From Toxorhynchites rutilus septentrionalis (taxonomy: Eukaryota > Arthropoda > Insecta > Diptera > Culicidae): a DNA stretch of 64,000 nt. The notes under the pieces are model-generated. The model was not told the origin of the DNA and ran no database searches. It saw nothing but the letters and a program-made list of their open reading frames with translations. Below, in pieces: positions 10,673 through 21,954 of the stretch (position 1 is its first letter; every line of letters starts with the position of its first letter). Where the stretch lies: assembly GCF_029784135.1 (NCBI RefSeq), contig NC_073744.1, positions 100,809,303 through 100,873,302 of the forward strand. Direction: 5' to 3'. A program made the translations under genes and the position numbers.

Positions 10673-10861
10673 CGTTCTCGTTGAAATTTTAGGCTTTGTA
10701 CTACTTTCGGTATCTTTGTATGAAAATCCCATAAATGTAAAGTATCATCGGCAGTTGCTGTTACTATACCACCTTCATTAACCAAAAATTCAATAAGGTT
10801 CACAGCGCATCTTGATTCTCCTTCGTGTGTAACATGAGCGTCTACACCAAATTTTCCTAAT
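10673..10861 (-). CDS. Tomosyn: Tomosyn (STXBP5-like) exon, WD40 region
   Basis: On the minus strand this 189-bp exon is open throughout. It encodes a WD40 segment including VDAHVTHEGESRCAV, EFLVNEGGIVTATADDTLHLW and VVQSLKFQRER, matching the N-terminal beta-propeller of tomosyn/STXBP5, a syntaxin-binding regulator of SNARE assembly in secretory cells. A GT donor (GTAGGT) lies directly after position 10673. An AG acceptor precedes 10861, and joining the split codon AT|A to the next exon restores the conserved reading R-I-L-G. Codon use and lack of stops suggest a live gene of which only two exons fall here; the remaining exons must lie beyond repeat-filled introns. Confidence 0.82.
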
Positions 10862-10968
10862 CTTCACGTTCAGTTTAAGGAAAACTTTGAATTATGGAAA
10901 CATTCATTTTTAACATCTAACCTACAACAATCATTTCAAATCATAAATAGCAATGTTAAAAAGGATAC

Positions 10969-11066
10969 ATTCTCATTGAGCCGGATTTGTCGCCTATCGC
11001 TAGCACCTTCTGCACCGTATCGTACGCCAAAGCCGTAGGAGAATATGGAAATCCATGACGAAATGT
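10969..11066 (-). CDS. Tomosyn: Tomosyn (STXBP5-like) exon, start of WD40 region
   Basis: This 98-bp exon encodes TFRHGFPYSPTALAYD, then TVQKVLAIGDKSGSMR, the conserved start of the tomosyn beta-propeller. Its acceptor is TTTACAG just before 11066 and its donor is AT|GTATCC at 10969. A 107-bp intron (10862-10968) separates it from the next exon. The first nucleotides of the exon and the intron acceptor are duplicated immediately upstream (11127-11202). The gene runs on the minus strand, so the transcript enters from the high-coordinate side of the window. Confidence 0.82.
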
Positions 11067-11202
11067 CTGTAAATAAAAGTTGAGTTTTTGTTAGAAGAGT
11101 GTTTGTCACCGACATTTACAAAGAAAATCCATGACGAAATGTTTGTAAATAAAAGTTGAGTTTTTGTTAGAAGAGTGTTTGTCACCGACATTTACAAAGA
11201 AA
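11051..11202 (-). repeat. 76-bp tandem duplication over an intron-exon junction
   Basis: Positions 11051-11126 and 11127-11202 are near-identical. The unit includes the first 16 bp of the tomosyn exon and its splice acceptor. In the outer copy the acceptor TTTACAG reads TTTACAA, so its AG is lost and only the inner site remains usable. Confidence 0.85.
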
Positions 11203-11232
11203 ATAAAAAAATATGTTTTTTTTATTTCTTAA

Positions 11233-11862
11233 CACTTTGGCGTCCGGCGACACCACAGTGGTTACGTACGAAAACTAGCGGCTGACTGCTGGCGACACCA
11301 CAGTGGTTACGTGCGCATATTATCTTAATCGCCGGCGACAGCACTTTAGTATCGTTTGCATTCTGTAGGGTTTTCGATTAGGTAGCAATAACTTACATAC
11401 ACTATCACGTTTTATGTTTTTATTAGTAGGGAAGGTGGGAAAAAACGGACATATTAAGAAGAACTTTAATTATATCTTTCGAAACTCATGTTTTTCCTAA
11501 CTTAAATGCCGTTTCTTGCATTTCAATATACTGTTTTTCGAATTAATCGGCCGAATATATTTCAATGTTTTTACTAAAATTAAAACAGACCGAAAAGTAG
11601 AACATTTTTTCGATGATTCCCCGCATGCACATATAGTGGAGGGAATATGAACAGGTTTGTAATATTTACGTATGTATATCTTCGCAAATTCATGAAAGTA
11701 GAGGAACAGGGTTGAGAACTTATGAAAACTAACGAAATTCAAACTTAAAATTTATAATTTCCCGATAATGTCAAGAACGGGCGGCGACAAGCCAAGTAAT
11801 CGGAGTTATCGCTGCCGGCGCCAAGCGCATATATTTTCACGAACCGTGCGGACGCCAAAGTG
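11233..11862. mobile_element. TTAA-flanked MITE (piggyBac-like), 630 bp
   Basis: Terminal inverted repeats CACTTTGGCGTCCG and CGGACGCCAAAGTG are flanked on both sides by TTAA (11229-11232, 11863-11866), the target duplication of piggyBac transposons. Two internal copies of GGCGACACCACAGTGG sit near the left end. No transposase; non-autonomous. Confidence 0.8.
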
Positions 11863-11866
11863 TTAA

Positions 11867-12374
11867 AAATGTGACAATGATTGATACAATAATGTTATAC
11901 AATAACTAAGTATCTTTAAGAGTTGGAACCGACACTGATATTGTGCAAGCGCGGCGAATCCTTAGATTATTGAAACAATCAACTTTTGGACAATTATAAA
12001 TACTTATTTTAGTGTACATGCAAATCTGTTTTTGTGTGGGGGATAGGGACCGCACAAAAAATCGTACTAAACTTTACCAGTAGCTTTGAAAAATAGTGTT
12101 CGCTACACAATTTAAAAAAAAAACGTTTTCATGCGGTGGATAGGGACTGGAAAGTAATTTGTCTCAAAACCGGGATGACACGAGTAGATGTGGATATTGT
12201 ACATTCGTACCAATGACTTTCGCTTTTACGAATTCGGTAGTGCCTGGCGGCTACAGTGAACCTAGTCAAAACAAAACACGTGCAATATAACCGTGATTTA
12301 TGAATTTGTTGACCTATAACCCCTATTCTTAAATCATGGTCCGGTAAAATTCGTGCCGATTCTAAGGAAGAAAT
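11867..12374. other. AT-rich unassigned sequence
   Basis: No gene or repeat end recognised. Two related phrases (GGATAGGGACCGCAC and GGATAGGGACTGG) about 80 bp apart hint at an old duplication. Confidence 0.4.
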
Positions 12375-12730
12375 AAAAAGCATAATTTTTATAGAAATAC
12401 ATTTATTCGATTATAGATGCACCGTTTTGTTCCACAACTTGAGAATTCCATCCTCTCAGAACTTCTTTGTTCTCTCGTCAAAAAACTGGGCAAGGTGCTT
12501 TTTATGCTTATAGAGAGAATTGAAGTTTTTAAGGAATCTTAACAGTTGATAATGCAATACCTCGTGAGTACGGCAGATAGAGTCTTAGAAGCGCCCTAAA
12601 AGCGTTCTAGATATTTGATTTTAATACGTTCAGCTGCGACCAGTACTTGATAAAATTCATCGAGACTAGTTGTATACAGATTTTTCTACGGTTCCACCAG
12701 GCCCAGACCATGTCTTCATGCGGAAACCTG
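12375..12730 (-). pseudogene. Mariner transposase relic (C-terminal half)
   Basis: Minus-strand translation in shifting frames gives MVWAWWNRRK, then KKHLAQFFDERTKKF, EDGILKL and VVEQNGASIIE. These are decayed forms of the mariner motifs WWD-type strand, DQFF..K.KKFYEDGI and VVEQNGAYII at the transposase C terminus. Several stops and frameshifts lie between them and the catalytic triad is not intact. A 3' UTR-like stretch follows. Confidence 0.7.
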
Positions 12731-12985
12731 CTTTTGACGTAGGACTACGTCTGTCATTTCTATACCGGGGTGTAAAATCAAAGTTTCGAAAACGAAAGCG
12801 TTACGCCGGAGACCGAGATTTTGAGCGTTAATAGCTCCTAAACAACTGAACGAAATGGTATGATAAACACTTCATTCGAACGATAAAATGTCTACGCGTT
12901 CTATACTTGTTACTTTTTGATCCAAAAACTTGTTTCAATAGTCTTAAAATTGCTTTCAAAACAGGCTATTGAAATCACCAATCGG

Positions 12986-13021
12986 TATATAAGCGAGCGC
13001 CACTCGGAAATCCACTCAGTT
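12986..13021 (+). promoter_or_regulatory. Core promoter: TATATAAG + TCAGTT initiator
   Basis: TATATAAG at 12986-12993 and TCAGTT at 13016-13021, the ideal arthropod TATA-Inr spacing. Kept in all four type C cassettes (34262-34297, 39852-39887, 42678-42713). A transcript would start near 13018. An ATG at 13079 opens a short reading frame (MKARMNGVTKSLFVRPR) of unknown origin. Confidence 0.7.
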
Positions 13022-13299
13022 CTAATTGAACAGCGATTGGAGCATGTTGTTACTGTTGTGGTGAAGCTCTTCGTTTATCATGAAAGCGCGGATGAACGGT
13101 GTCACCAAGAGCCTGTTTGTGCGCCCTAGGCCAGAAGGTAATCCACCAGGAGGAGAGTGATGCCACAAACGGTTCCCCGGGAAGACATCGCTACACACAC
13201 ATACACGCGCGGAATTCTTTCCGTTTGGATGCCATTCAGCATCGAGAAAGTTCCGGAAAGATCTAATCATTTCTGGAAAATAATCTGCCAGTTCCCCTG

Positions 13300-14890
13300 G
13301 GAATTTAAAAATACATTCATGTGAAAGAGTTTATTTGAATGTTTTCTATCCATGTAACACTGTGACCAAATATGTTTCAATCAAGTGCTATTAACAGATG
13401 GTTATCGAGTTAGCATTAACCACTGGTGGGCTTCCAGTATCGAGGAAAATGTGGAAATATCTAATCGTTACTGAAAATAATCTGCCAGTTCCTCTGGGAA
13501 TTTAAAAATACATTCATGTGAAAGAGTTTATTTGAATTTTTTCTATCCATGTAACACTGTGACCAAATATGTTTCAATCAAGTGCTATTAACAGGTGGTT
13601 ATCGAATTAGTATTAAGCACACTGGTGGGCTTCCAGTATCGAGAAAATGTGGAAATATCTAATCGTTACTGAAAATAATCTGCCAGTTCCTCTGGGAATT
13701 TAAAAATACATTCATGTGAAAGAGTTTATTTGAATTTTTTCTATCCATGTAACACTGTGACCAAATATGTTTCAATCAAGTGTTATTAACAGGTGGTTAT
13801 CGAATTAGTATTAACCACTGGTGGGCTTCCATTATCGAGGAAAATGTGGAAATATCTAATCGTTACTGAAAATAATCTGCCAGTTCCTCTGGGAATTTAA
13901 AAATACATTCATGTGAAAGAGTTTATTTGAATGTTTTCTATCCATGTAACACTGTGACCAAATATGTTTCAATCAAGTGCTATTAACAGATGGTTATCGA
14001 GTTAGCATTAACCACTGGTGGGCTTCCAGTATCGAGGAAAATGTGGAAATATCTAATCGTTACTGAAAATAATCTGCCAGTTCCTCTGGGAATTTAAAAA
14101 TACATTCATGTGAAAGAGTTTATTTGAATGTTTTCTATCCATGTAACACTGTGACCAAATATGTTTCAATCAAGTGCTATTAACAGATGGTTATTGAATT
14201 AGCATTAACCACTGGTGGGCTTCCAGTATCGAGGAAAATGTGGAAATATCTAATCGTTACTGAAAATAATCTGCCAGTTCCTCTGGGAATTTAAAAATAC
14301 ATTCATGTGAAAGAGTTTATTTGAATTTTTTCTATCCATGTAACACTGTGACCAAATATGTTTCAATCAAGTGTTATTAACAGGTGGTTATCGAATTAGT
14401 ATTAACCACTGGTGGGCTTCCATTATCGAGGAAAATGTGGAAATATCTAATCGTTACTGAAAATAATCTGCCAGTTCCTCTGGGAATTTAAAAATACATT
14501 CATGTGAAAGAGTTTATTTGAATGTTTTCTATCCATGTAACACTGTGACCAAATATGTTTCAATCAAGTGCTATTAACAGATGGTTATCGAGTTAGCATT
14601 AACCACTGGTGGGCTTCCAGTATCGAGGAAAATGTGGAAATATCTAATCGTTACTGAAAATAATCTGCCAGTTCCTCTGGGAATTTAAAAATACATTCAT
14701 GTGAAAGAGTTTATTTGAATGTTTTCTATCCATGTAACACTGTGACCAAATATGTTTCAATCAAGTGCTATTAACAGATGGTTATCGAGTTAGCATTAAC
14801 CACTGGTGGGCTTCCAGTATCGAGGAAAATGTGGAAGTATCTAATCGTTACTGAAAATAATCTGCCAATTCATCTGGGAATTTAAAAATA
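13300..14890 (+). repeat. 197-bp tandem repeat array (eight units)
   Basis: The phrase TCTGCCAGTTCCTCTGGGAA recurs with spacing 198, 197, 197, 197, 197, 197 and 197 bp (near 13481, 13679, 13876, 14073, 14270, 14467, 14664, 14861). Units differ by a few substitutions and alternate between two subtypes (GCTATTAACAGATGG and GTTATTAACAGGTGG), pointing to duplication of multi-unit blocks. No CRISPR-like spacers: units are contiguous. Confidence 0.9.
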
Positions 14891-17590
14891 CATTCATGTT
14901 TATTTTAATGTTTTCTAACCATGTAACACAGCGATCAAATACATTTGATTTTGTAATTTTTCAACCAAGTGTAATTAGCAGGAAAGCTTCTGAAGATTAT
15001 CCTTCCCCATCAGTAGGATATTTCCGTATCCAATATTGTATGCGTAGGCAATCGATTATTGCTCAGTCGCCGAAAGTTTAGAGCTCAGAGAGTTCATTCC
15101 CCTCTAGTTTGCCTTCCAAATTGCCATCGTAAACCACACCTTCTCTCGATTCAATCACACACAAAAAGCATACTTAAGCGATATTCTGGTGGTGAGACAC
15201 ATTCATTTTTCGTGAGGACATCGACAAGACAACATCGTTGCCTAACGTGCTGGAGGAGATGGACGGCGAAGGATCGACACATACACGCGCAGAATTCTTG
15301 CTGTTTGGATGCCATTCAGCATCGAGAAAGTTCCGGAAAGATCTAATCATTGCTGAAAAATAATCTGCCAGTTCCTCTGGGAATTTCAAAATACATTCAC
15401 GTGAAAGAGTTTATTTGAATGTTTTCTATCAATGTAACACTGTGACCAAATATGTTTCAATCATGTGCTATTAACAGATGGTTATCGAGTTAGCATTAAT
15501 CACTGGTGGGCTTCCAGTATCGAGGAAAATGTGGAAATATCTAATCTTTACTGAAAATAATCTGCCAGTTCCTCTGGGAATTTAAAAATACATTCATGTG
15601 AAAGAGTTTATTTGAATTTTTTCTATCCATGTAACACTGTGACCAAATATGTTTCAATCAAGTGCTATTAACAGGTGGTTATCGAATTAGTATTAACCAC
15701 TGGTGGGCTTCCAGTATCGAGAAAATGTGGAAATATCTAATCGTTACTGAAAATAATCTGCCAATTCATCTGGGAATTTAAAAATACATTCATGTGAAAG
15801 AGTTTATTTTAATGTTTTCTAACCATATAACACAGCGATCAAATACATTTGATTTTGTAATTTTTCAACCAAGTGTAATTAGCAGGAAAGCTTCTGAAGA
15901 TTATCCTTCCCCATCAGTAGGAATTTCCGTATCCAATATTGTATGCGTACGCAATCGATTATTGCTCAGTCGCCGAAAGTTTAGAGCTCAGAGAGTTCAT
16001 TCCCCTCTAGTTTGCCTTCCAAATTGCCATCGTAAACCACACCTTCTCTCGATTCAATCACACACAAAAAGCATACTTAAGCGATATTCTGGTGGTGAGA
16101 TACATTCATTTTTCGTGAGGACATCGACAAGACAACATCGTTGCCTAACGTGCTGGAGGAGATGGACGGCGAAGGATCGACACATACACGCGCAGAATTC
16201 TTGCTGTTTGGATGCCATTCAGCATCGAGAAAGTTCCGGTAAGATCTAATCATTGCTGAAAAATAATCTGCCAGTTCCTCTGGGAATTTAAAAATACATT
16301 CACGTGAAAGAGTTTATTTGAATGTTTTCTATCAATGTAACACTGTGACCAAATATGTTTCAATCAAGTGCTATTAACAGATGGTTATCGAGTTAGCATT
16401 AATCACTGGTGGGCTTCCAGTATCGAGGAAAATGTGGAAATATATAATCTTTACTGAAAATAATCTGCCAGTTCTTCTGGGAATTTAAAAATAGATTCAT
16501 GTGAAAGAGTTTATTTGAATTTTTTCTATCCATGTAACACTGTGACCAAATATGTTTCAATCAAGTGCTATTAACAGGTGGTTATCGAATTAGTATTAAC
16601 CACTGGTGGGCTTCCAGTATCGAGAAAATGTGGAAATATCTAATCGTTACTGAAAATAATCTGCCAATTCATCTGGGAATTTAAAAATACATTCATGTGA
16701 AAGAGTTTATTTTAATGTTTTCTAACCATATAACACAGCGATCAAATACATTTGATTTTGTAATTTTTCAACCAAGTGTAATTAGCAGGAAAGCTTCTGA
16801 AGATTATCCTTCCCCATCAGTAGGATATTTCCGTATCCAATATTGTATGCGTACGCAATCGATTATTGCTCAGTCGCCGAAAGTTTAGAGCTCAGAGAGT
16901 TCATTCCCCTCTAGTTTGCCTTCCAAATTGCCATCGTAAACCACACCTTCTCTCGATTCAATCACACACAAAAAGCATACTTAAGCGATATTCTGGTGGT
17001 GAGACACATTCATTTTTCGTGAGGACATCGACAAGACAACATCGTTGCCTAACGTGCAGGAGGAGGTGGACGGCGAAGGATCGACACATACACGCGCAGA
17101 ATTCTTTCCGTTTGGATGCCATTCAGCATCGAGAAAGTTCCGGAAAGATCTAATCATTGCTGAAAAATAATCTGCCAGTTCCTCTGGGAATTTAAAAATA
17201 CATTCATGTGAAAGAGTTTATTTGAATGTTTTCTATCCATGTAACACTGTGACCAAATATGTTTCAATCAAGTGCTATTAACAGATGGTTATCGAGTTAG
17301 CATTAACCACTGGTGGGCTTCCAGTATCGAGGAAAATGTGGAAATATCTAATCGTTACTGAAAATAATCTGCCAGTTCATCTGGGAATTTAAAAATACAT
17401 TCATGTGAAAGAGTTTATTTGAATGTTTTCTATCCATGTAACACTGTGACCAAATATTTTTCAATCAAGTACTATTAACAGGTGGTTATCGAGTTAGTAT
17501 TAACCACTGGTGGGCTTCCAGTATCGAGGAAAATGTGGAAATATCTAATCGTTACTGGAAAACTAATCTGCCAGTTTCCCTTGGAATTGA
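14891..17590 (+). repeat. Higher-order repeat: about 0.9-kb unit three times
   Basis: Each unit holds about 500 bp of unique sequence followed by two 197-bp units. The block starting near 14890 recurs near 15785 and 16688. The unique part includes a coding-looking plus-strand stretch, EDIDKTTSLPNVLEEMDGEG (near 15217-15280), of unrecognised origin. The last 197-bp units end near 17570 before the right end of the cassette. Confidence 0.8.
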
Positions 17591-17932
17591 AAATTACATT
17601 CAAGCGAAAGAGTTTATTTTAATGTTTTCTATCCATAAAATATCCATATAATACATTTGGGTTTGTGATTTGTCAATCAAGTACAGTTAGCAGGAAAGCT
17701 TCTGAAGATTATTCTTCAGAACAAGGTTTTTCGTATCCTATATTGGATGCATAGAACCTTGTGCCTCCAACGTAACGCTCTCGTTTTCGAAGTCCCCCAC
17801 ATATTCATTTATTCATTCATTCAGAATGGATTTAGATTCAACTTCAAACAAATGATCTCTAAATCAACGATAGTCCTACGTCACCCTTGCGGTTATACCA
17901 TAGATATAACCCACTTCCTGTTTTTTAACGCA

Positions 17933-18927
17933 ACATCATTGTGTATAATTTGCCTTCCACAATTCACTACAAATATGTATTTTCGTTGCGTTTATGAAAC
18001 GAATTGCAGATTGAGATGCGTTGTTTCGAATGTTTTTGGTAAAATGAACCCTAATTCAGAAATCCGGTCGGATTTGACATAAGCACAATGTTGCATTCTT
18101 TAATCTAATCGAGTCAAATTCTATCGGGTTGTGCAAATGTTGCTACTTTCGATTGCAATATGCAAAAGTCGATCTCGTTCGAATTGCGATATGTCAAATT
18201 CGATCGGGTTCCGGAATATGGTTGAATATATAGTCCATATATTGTAGCGTTTTTTGTACACATGCTTCCCCAGGCGCTTTTAGACATTTTTAACGAATCT
18301 ACTGATTCATGTGTCGTGTACCTAGCATTAATCTTGATAAGTGTATTGATTCGATTCACATCAGTAGCGACACGGACTTTCCAGGCAATCCTGAAAGCGT
18401 AGAAGCGTATTACAAAAACGGATTCTCGGAAATCCTTGGGAGTTCTCGACAAATAAAAACTTGATGACAGTCTTGTCATCAAGTTCTGCAGTTGAACCGA
18501 AACTCGCACATAAGTCGTGATTTTTAATACTATAAAATCCCAACATTCTTTGTGTCTTTGGATGTTTTTATCCTGACGGAATTCATGGTCCTCTATTACC
18601 GATTGGAATAAATTGATCGATTGCAGTTCATGTGTGTTTTCATTCAGAATATACATTTCGAGGGAGAAGTTCAGCCATTTAAAAAAATATGGATGTTTGA
18701 CCTCTCAGGCAGGGTGAGCGTAAAGTTGAAAAAATCTTTTATTATAAATACAAAGCAGATCTCAATCAATTTTGATTATAAACATGAACGGTCAACCCCC
18801 TCCCCCCTGACCGTGGACATTTTCGTAACCCCCGTAAGGTTGTTCACGTGATATGTGGACAGCCCCTTATACAAAAATCCAAATCCTAATGATTTTATTC
18901 GTTATCAAAATTTCCTTTTTTCACTTT
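17933..18927. other. Unassigned region with one uncharacterised ORF
   Basis: The longest open frame is on the minus strand (18656-18114, 180 codons). It has no domain I recognise, and its composition (many Ile/Ser/Arg/Asn) fits a chance ORF in AT-rich DNA. Near 18795-18870 is a C-rich stretch (CCCCCTCCCCCCTGACCGTG) that looks like the end of another repeat. Confidence 0.4.
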
Positions 18928-19093
18928 AACCCTTTCAATACGGCAGTGTGTTCCGTCGGAGTACTACCGCTGAACGGAGCATTGTGCCGAAAAGTATGCA
19001 TATCGCGCTGGTGTGATCGATTTGCGGTATCACCCTGATGTCGTCTATAGACGACGCTCGTACACACAGCTCTTCGCGCGGATGTCGTCTATA
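18928..19093 (+). mobile_element. TTAA-type MITE end fragment
   Basis: Starts TTAACCCTTTCAATACGGCAG and contains ATGTCGTCTATAGACGACGCTCGTACACACAG; related in inverted orientation to the 133-bp centre of the large palindrome (22671-22803). A similar tip occurs at 57179. Probably a piggyBac-like MITE cut by the large inverted repeat. Confidence 0.5.
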
Positions 19094-19725
19094 GATTCAC
19101 ATACAGGCTAAAAAGGGTCCTTTTCAGGATCACAAAATTATCTAAAGAGTTTATTGTTTTGTTATCACTCGATATCCCCATCTTGTTCGGCTAAACCTTC
19201 CTGTTTAGCGATTTGTTGCCACTCGCCACAGATTTCACAGTTGGAAAATTTCTTCCCATCCAGCTTTGTGACTTGTTTTACAGTAAATTACATTCAATGC
19301 GACGTTCCGAAGCACCACTCAGTATCGCATTGGAGGCGATTTTAACCTGTAATTGAACATTTGCGATGACAGTGATACAGTGTCGACTTTCAATGTGGGG
19401 TCATAATTTGGACCCCGAACTCTATGTTTACAAAAATGTTCAACTAAATATATCACATTACATGTCCGTCCAATTAGCTAAATGTCGAACTAATTGTAAA
19501 TCGCTGTACTTTCAATCTGGAAACAATTTAAGAATTGGTGAAAATTGAATAATCAGGAAAGTCCCCAAGTATCAATAAGCTCAGAACAACTGCCAAATTC
19601 ACATACGCATCAGATCCTGGCAAACAAATTATGAAAAAAATCAATTTGTGTTTTATTATTATTTTGGATATTATTCTAGAAAGCATTGAACTGTATTTCG
19701 TAAACTCTTTTTAGAAAGGTTTAAT

Positions 19726-20106
19726 GGCCCTGATAAGCGCCTTGTTTTATGGAATGGTTCCAATTTAGAAAACTTTGTACTCGTGGTTTTGAAAAAAAAA
19801 CATTTCGAACGCCCTCGATGCCGCCTTGTTCTGGATTTGCCACCAAAGCAGATTGTAAAAAGAACAAACTTTTTTCTTCTGCTGCCAACTGCCTTTTTGC
19901 GATTGCGTTTGCCACTCGCCACTCGCTGCAACTGCCTGTTGTTGTCTTGATGTCCACCGAATGTGTTCTGATCCGAATGCAGTTTTTCTTATCGTCGCGA
20001 GCAGCTTTGCCAACTAACTCGATCACTTCGGCGGCCGAAACTAAACACGGTTCGAGCGGGATTTTGCCTTTCCCTTCACTTTTCCTCCTTTGCCATGTCC
20101 AGACAT
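19726..20106 (-). pseudogene. Histone H2A pseudogene (variant B, minus strand)
   Basis: Minus-strand copy of the 6368 unit: ATG at 20106-20104 opening the MSGHGKGGKVKGKAKSRSNR-type tail, an early stop, then VIELVGKAARDDKKN, and the histone hairpin at 19741-19726 (GGCGCTTATCAGGGCC on the minus strand). It carries G11 as in authentic H2A where the 6368 copy has E, so it is slightly less decayed. Confidence 0.85.
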
Positions 20107-21300
20107 GGCTGCTTGGGTTGGTTTGTTGATGTGTTGTGATGCGAGCCGATGTGGTGTACGGTTTGAATGAGAATGATCGTTACGGCAGCGGAGCGGGGAT
20201 TTTTAAGCAGACTGGCTGGCTCGAGAATTACGCATGTGTGAGACTGCGACCAATGTTTCGTTCATTTTTTTTTCTTTTTCCTTTCCAATCGTGCTTCATT
20301 CTATTTCGCTGCTGCTCTGGTTGCCCGTTTTATTCGGTACGATTTGAGGAGCACAAAATGGACCAATCAAAAATGGGCACATAGTGCATTTGGACAATGC
20401 TTGATATTTCACAATTATTCAATTATTTATCTCAAGAAAAATGAAATGTTATTCGTTATGATAGATGCGTAGATATATTTCCTATCAATTGATGCAAAAA
20501 CCTTTGCGATCTATTGAGAAATGCTCGAGTTATAAGCGTTCCACTTGCATTTTTTCCTACTTGTTCAGTGCCTAGATTTCAATTTCACCCCCGATATCTT
20601 CCGGTTAGTCGTAGTCCAGCGTCAAAAAAAAATTAACTCGGCTACAGTCGATTATATACATGTTGCACCAGCACCATTATTCCACGTCTCATAACTACAT
20701 CAATATATTTTTGGCACCGCATGGAAACAACAACAATGACAACACTTGCAAGTATCAAATATCATGCTACATGTTATTTAGTATTGCCTCAAAGGAATCG
20801 CACCTCTAGGCATCGTTCGTACAACGTAAACCAAGCGCCAAACAAGCGTTTGCCATAGCATGCATACAGAACCATACATTGGTGGCTTGAAACTACTAGG
20901 AATGTAAACACTTCTCATCATTTTGCGCTATTCTCAATAGAAACGCTTCTGTTAATATTACTGGCCTCGAAAAAATTTGCATTACTTTCTCATGCTCGAG
21001 AGAAGCGCAGCTGTCACCCTTAGTGGAGGAAATTTTGTTACTGGCAAGCCAAACCTAATCACATACAAAATTCCTGAACGACATTTACTTTCTTGGTGAC
21101 TAAACAAGCGAAATAAACGCTTTTTGTTAATAACAACCTCGAAAACAGTAGCAATGCTTCATTATGATCACTATTAGCGCAAAAGCAATCCTAGTTGAAG
21201 GCAGTTTTGCGACTGGCACGCGAACCCAAATAACTTAAAACATACCAGTAAGACATTCAAGATGCTTGGTATTCCCCAAATAATTTTTTGACGCACAACC

Positions 21301-21756
21301 TTAACGCCTGCTACGCCATAACGTCAGTTTAATGCATTGATGCATTCTCAAAGGCACCAACGAAGCCCTTATGATGACGAAAACAAACAATGTTAACTGC
21401 TTGGAAAAAGACTGAATTATGCCACACAGCTTGTACTCTGTTGTAACACCCATCGATGCGAATTCGCTGATGAGTTTGTCAAGAGTGACCACCTTCACCA
21501 CCAGCAGGGGGAGCTTGATTTTGGTTGCTGCCTGGGTAACGGCGTTTACATTTTCGACCGACGCGCCGAAATCGCCTACTTCGCTGTTGTTCGATGCGGT
21601 GTCACACTCGCGAAGGCTCGGTTTAGTGCGAGCGCTTTTCACTGCACCAACATCGCGTGCATCATTAGATGACGCTTGCCTCGAAATTTTATTGCCCCTG
21701 GCAATGCGTTCGTTTTTTGCAGGACTCGAGCCTGCCTTCCTCTTCTTCTTGCTCAT
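21301..21756 (-). CDS. Jockey-Gag-like N-terminal ORF (cassette D)
   Basis: Encodes MSKKKRKAGSSPAKNERIA, a basic Ser-rich N terminus, then a region with IKLPLLVVKVVTLDKLISEF, MGVTTEYKLCGI. The pattern (K/P)PxVVK..x..L...L...GV...YKLC resembles the segment just before the zinc knuckles in ORF1 of Jockey-clade retrotransposons. After YKLCGI the frame runs into unrelated residues, so the protein is a truncated gag with a foreign tail. It lies about 200 bp downstream of a TATA/initiator pair. Identical in sense to 23718-24173. The gag assignment is by pattern memory only. Confidence 0.5.
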   Translation of the reverse strand: MSKKKRKAGSSPAKNERIARGNKISRQASSNDARDVGAVKSARTKPSLRECDTASNNSEVGDFGASVENVNAVTQAATKIKLPLLVVKVVTLDKLISEFASMGVTTEYKLCGIIQSFSKQLTLFVFVIIRASLVPLRMHQCIKLTLWRSRR

Positions 21757-21918
21757 CACACACTACGTTTCAATTCGTTCGTGCGATACGAATAACGCGA
21801 AAAACGAACAGAAAAACCAAACGACGATATCCAAGGTGGATTACCACTGGTGGGATCCAATCTTAGATCGAAGCGCAGCGAAAGCAAAGTGAACTGGATT
21901 GCTCAACAGTCTGATGCC

Positions 21919-21954
21919 GAATGAAATTTGCCTCAGCGAGATCCACTGTTTATA
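21919..21954 (-). promoter_or_regulatory. Core promoter of cassette D (TATAAA + TCATTC)
   Basis: On the minus strand TATAAA (21954-21949) lies about 30 bp before TCATTC (21924-21919); a leader of about 160 bp leads to the gag-like ATG. Same arrangement as 23519-23555. Confidence 0.65.

Larger units (their letters stand above)
12736..17932 (+). mobile_element. Promoter cassette with 197-bp tandem repeats (type C), 5.2 kb
   Basis: Left end GACGTAGGACTACGTC (12736-12751) after CTTTT. The right end carries the core TAGTCCTACGTCA (17871-17883) followed by a block ending ACCCACTTCCTGTTTT. Inside the left end the sequence TTCGAAAACGAAAGCGTTACG is matched in inverted form inside the right end (CGTAACGCTCTCGTTTTCGAA), so the ends are imperfect subterminal inverted repeats. 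Between them lie a TATA/initiator promoter, a short leader, and long tandem arrays. No transposase. Related cassettes: 34016-34690, 39602-42427, 42428-44067. Confidence 0.75.

Noticed and set aside
13300..17590. CRISPR-like array
   Set aside because: Repeats of 197 bp are contiguous with no unique spacers, in a eukaryotic transposon-like cassette.
18114..18656. 180-codon minus-strand ORF as a gene
   Set aside because: No domain, no promoter or splice context, and AT-rich residue bias; kept only as a note in the region entry.
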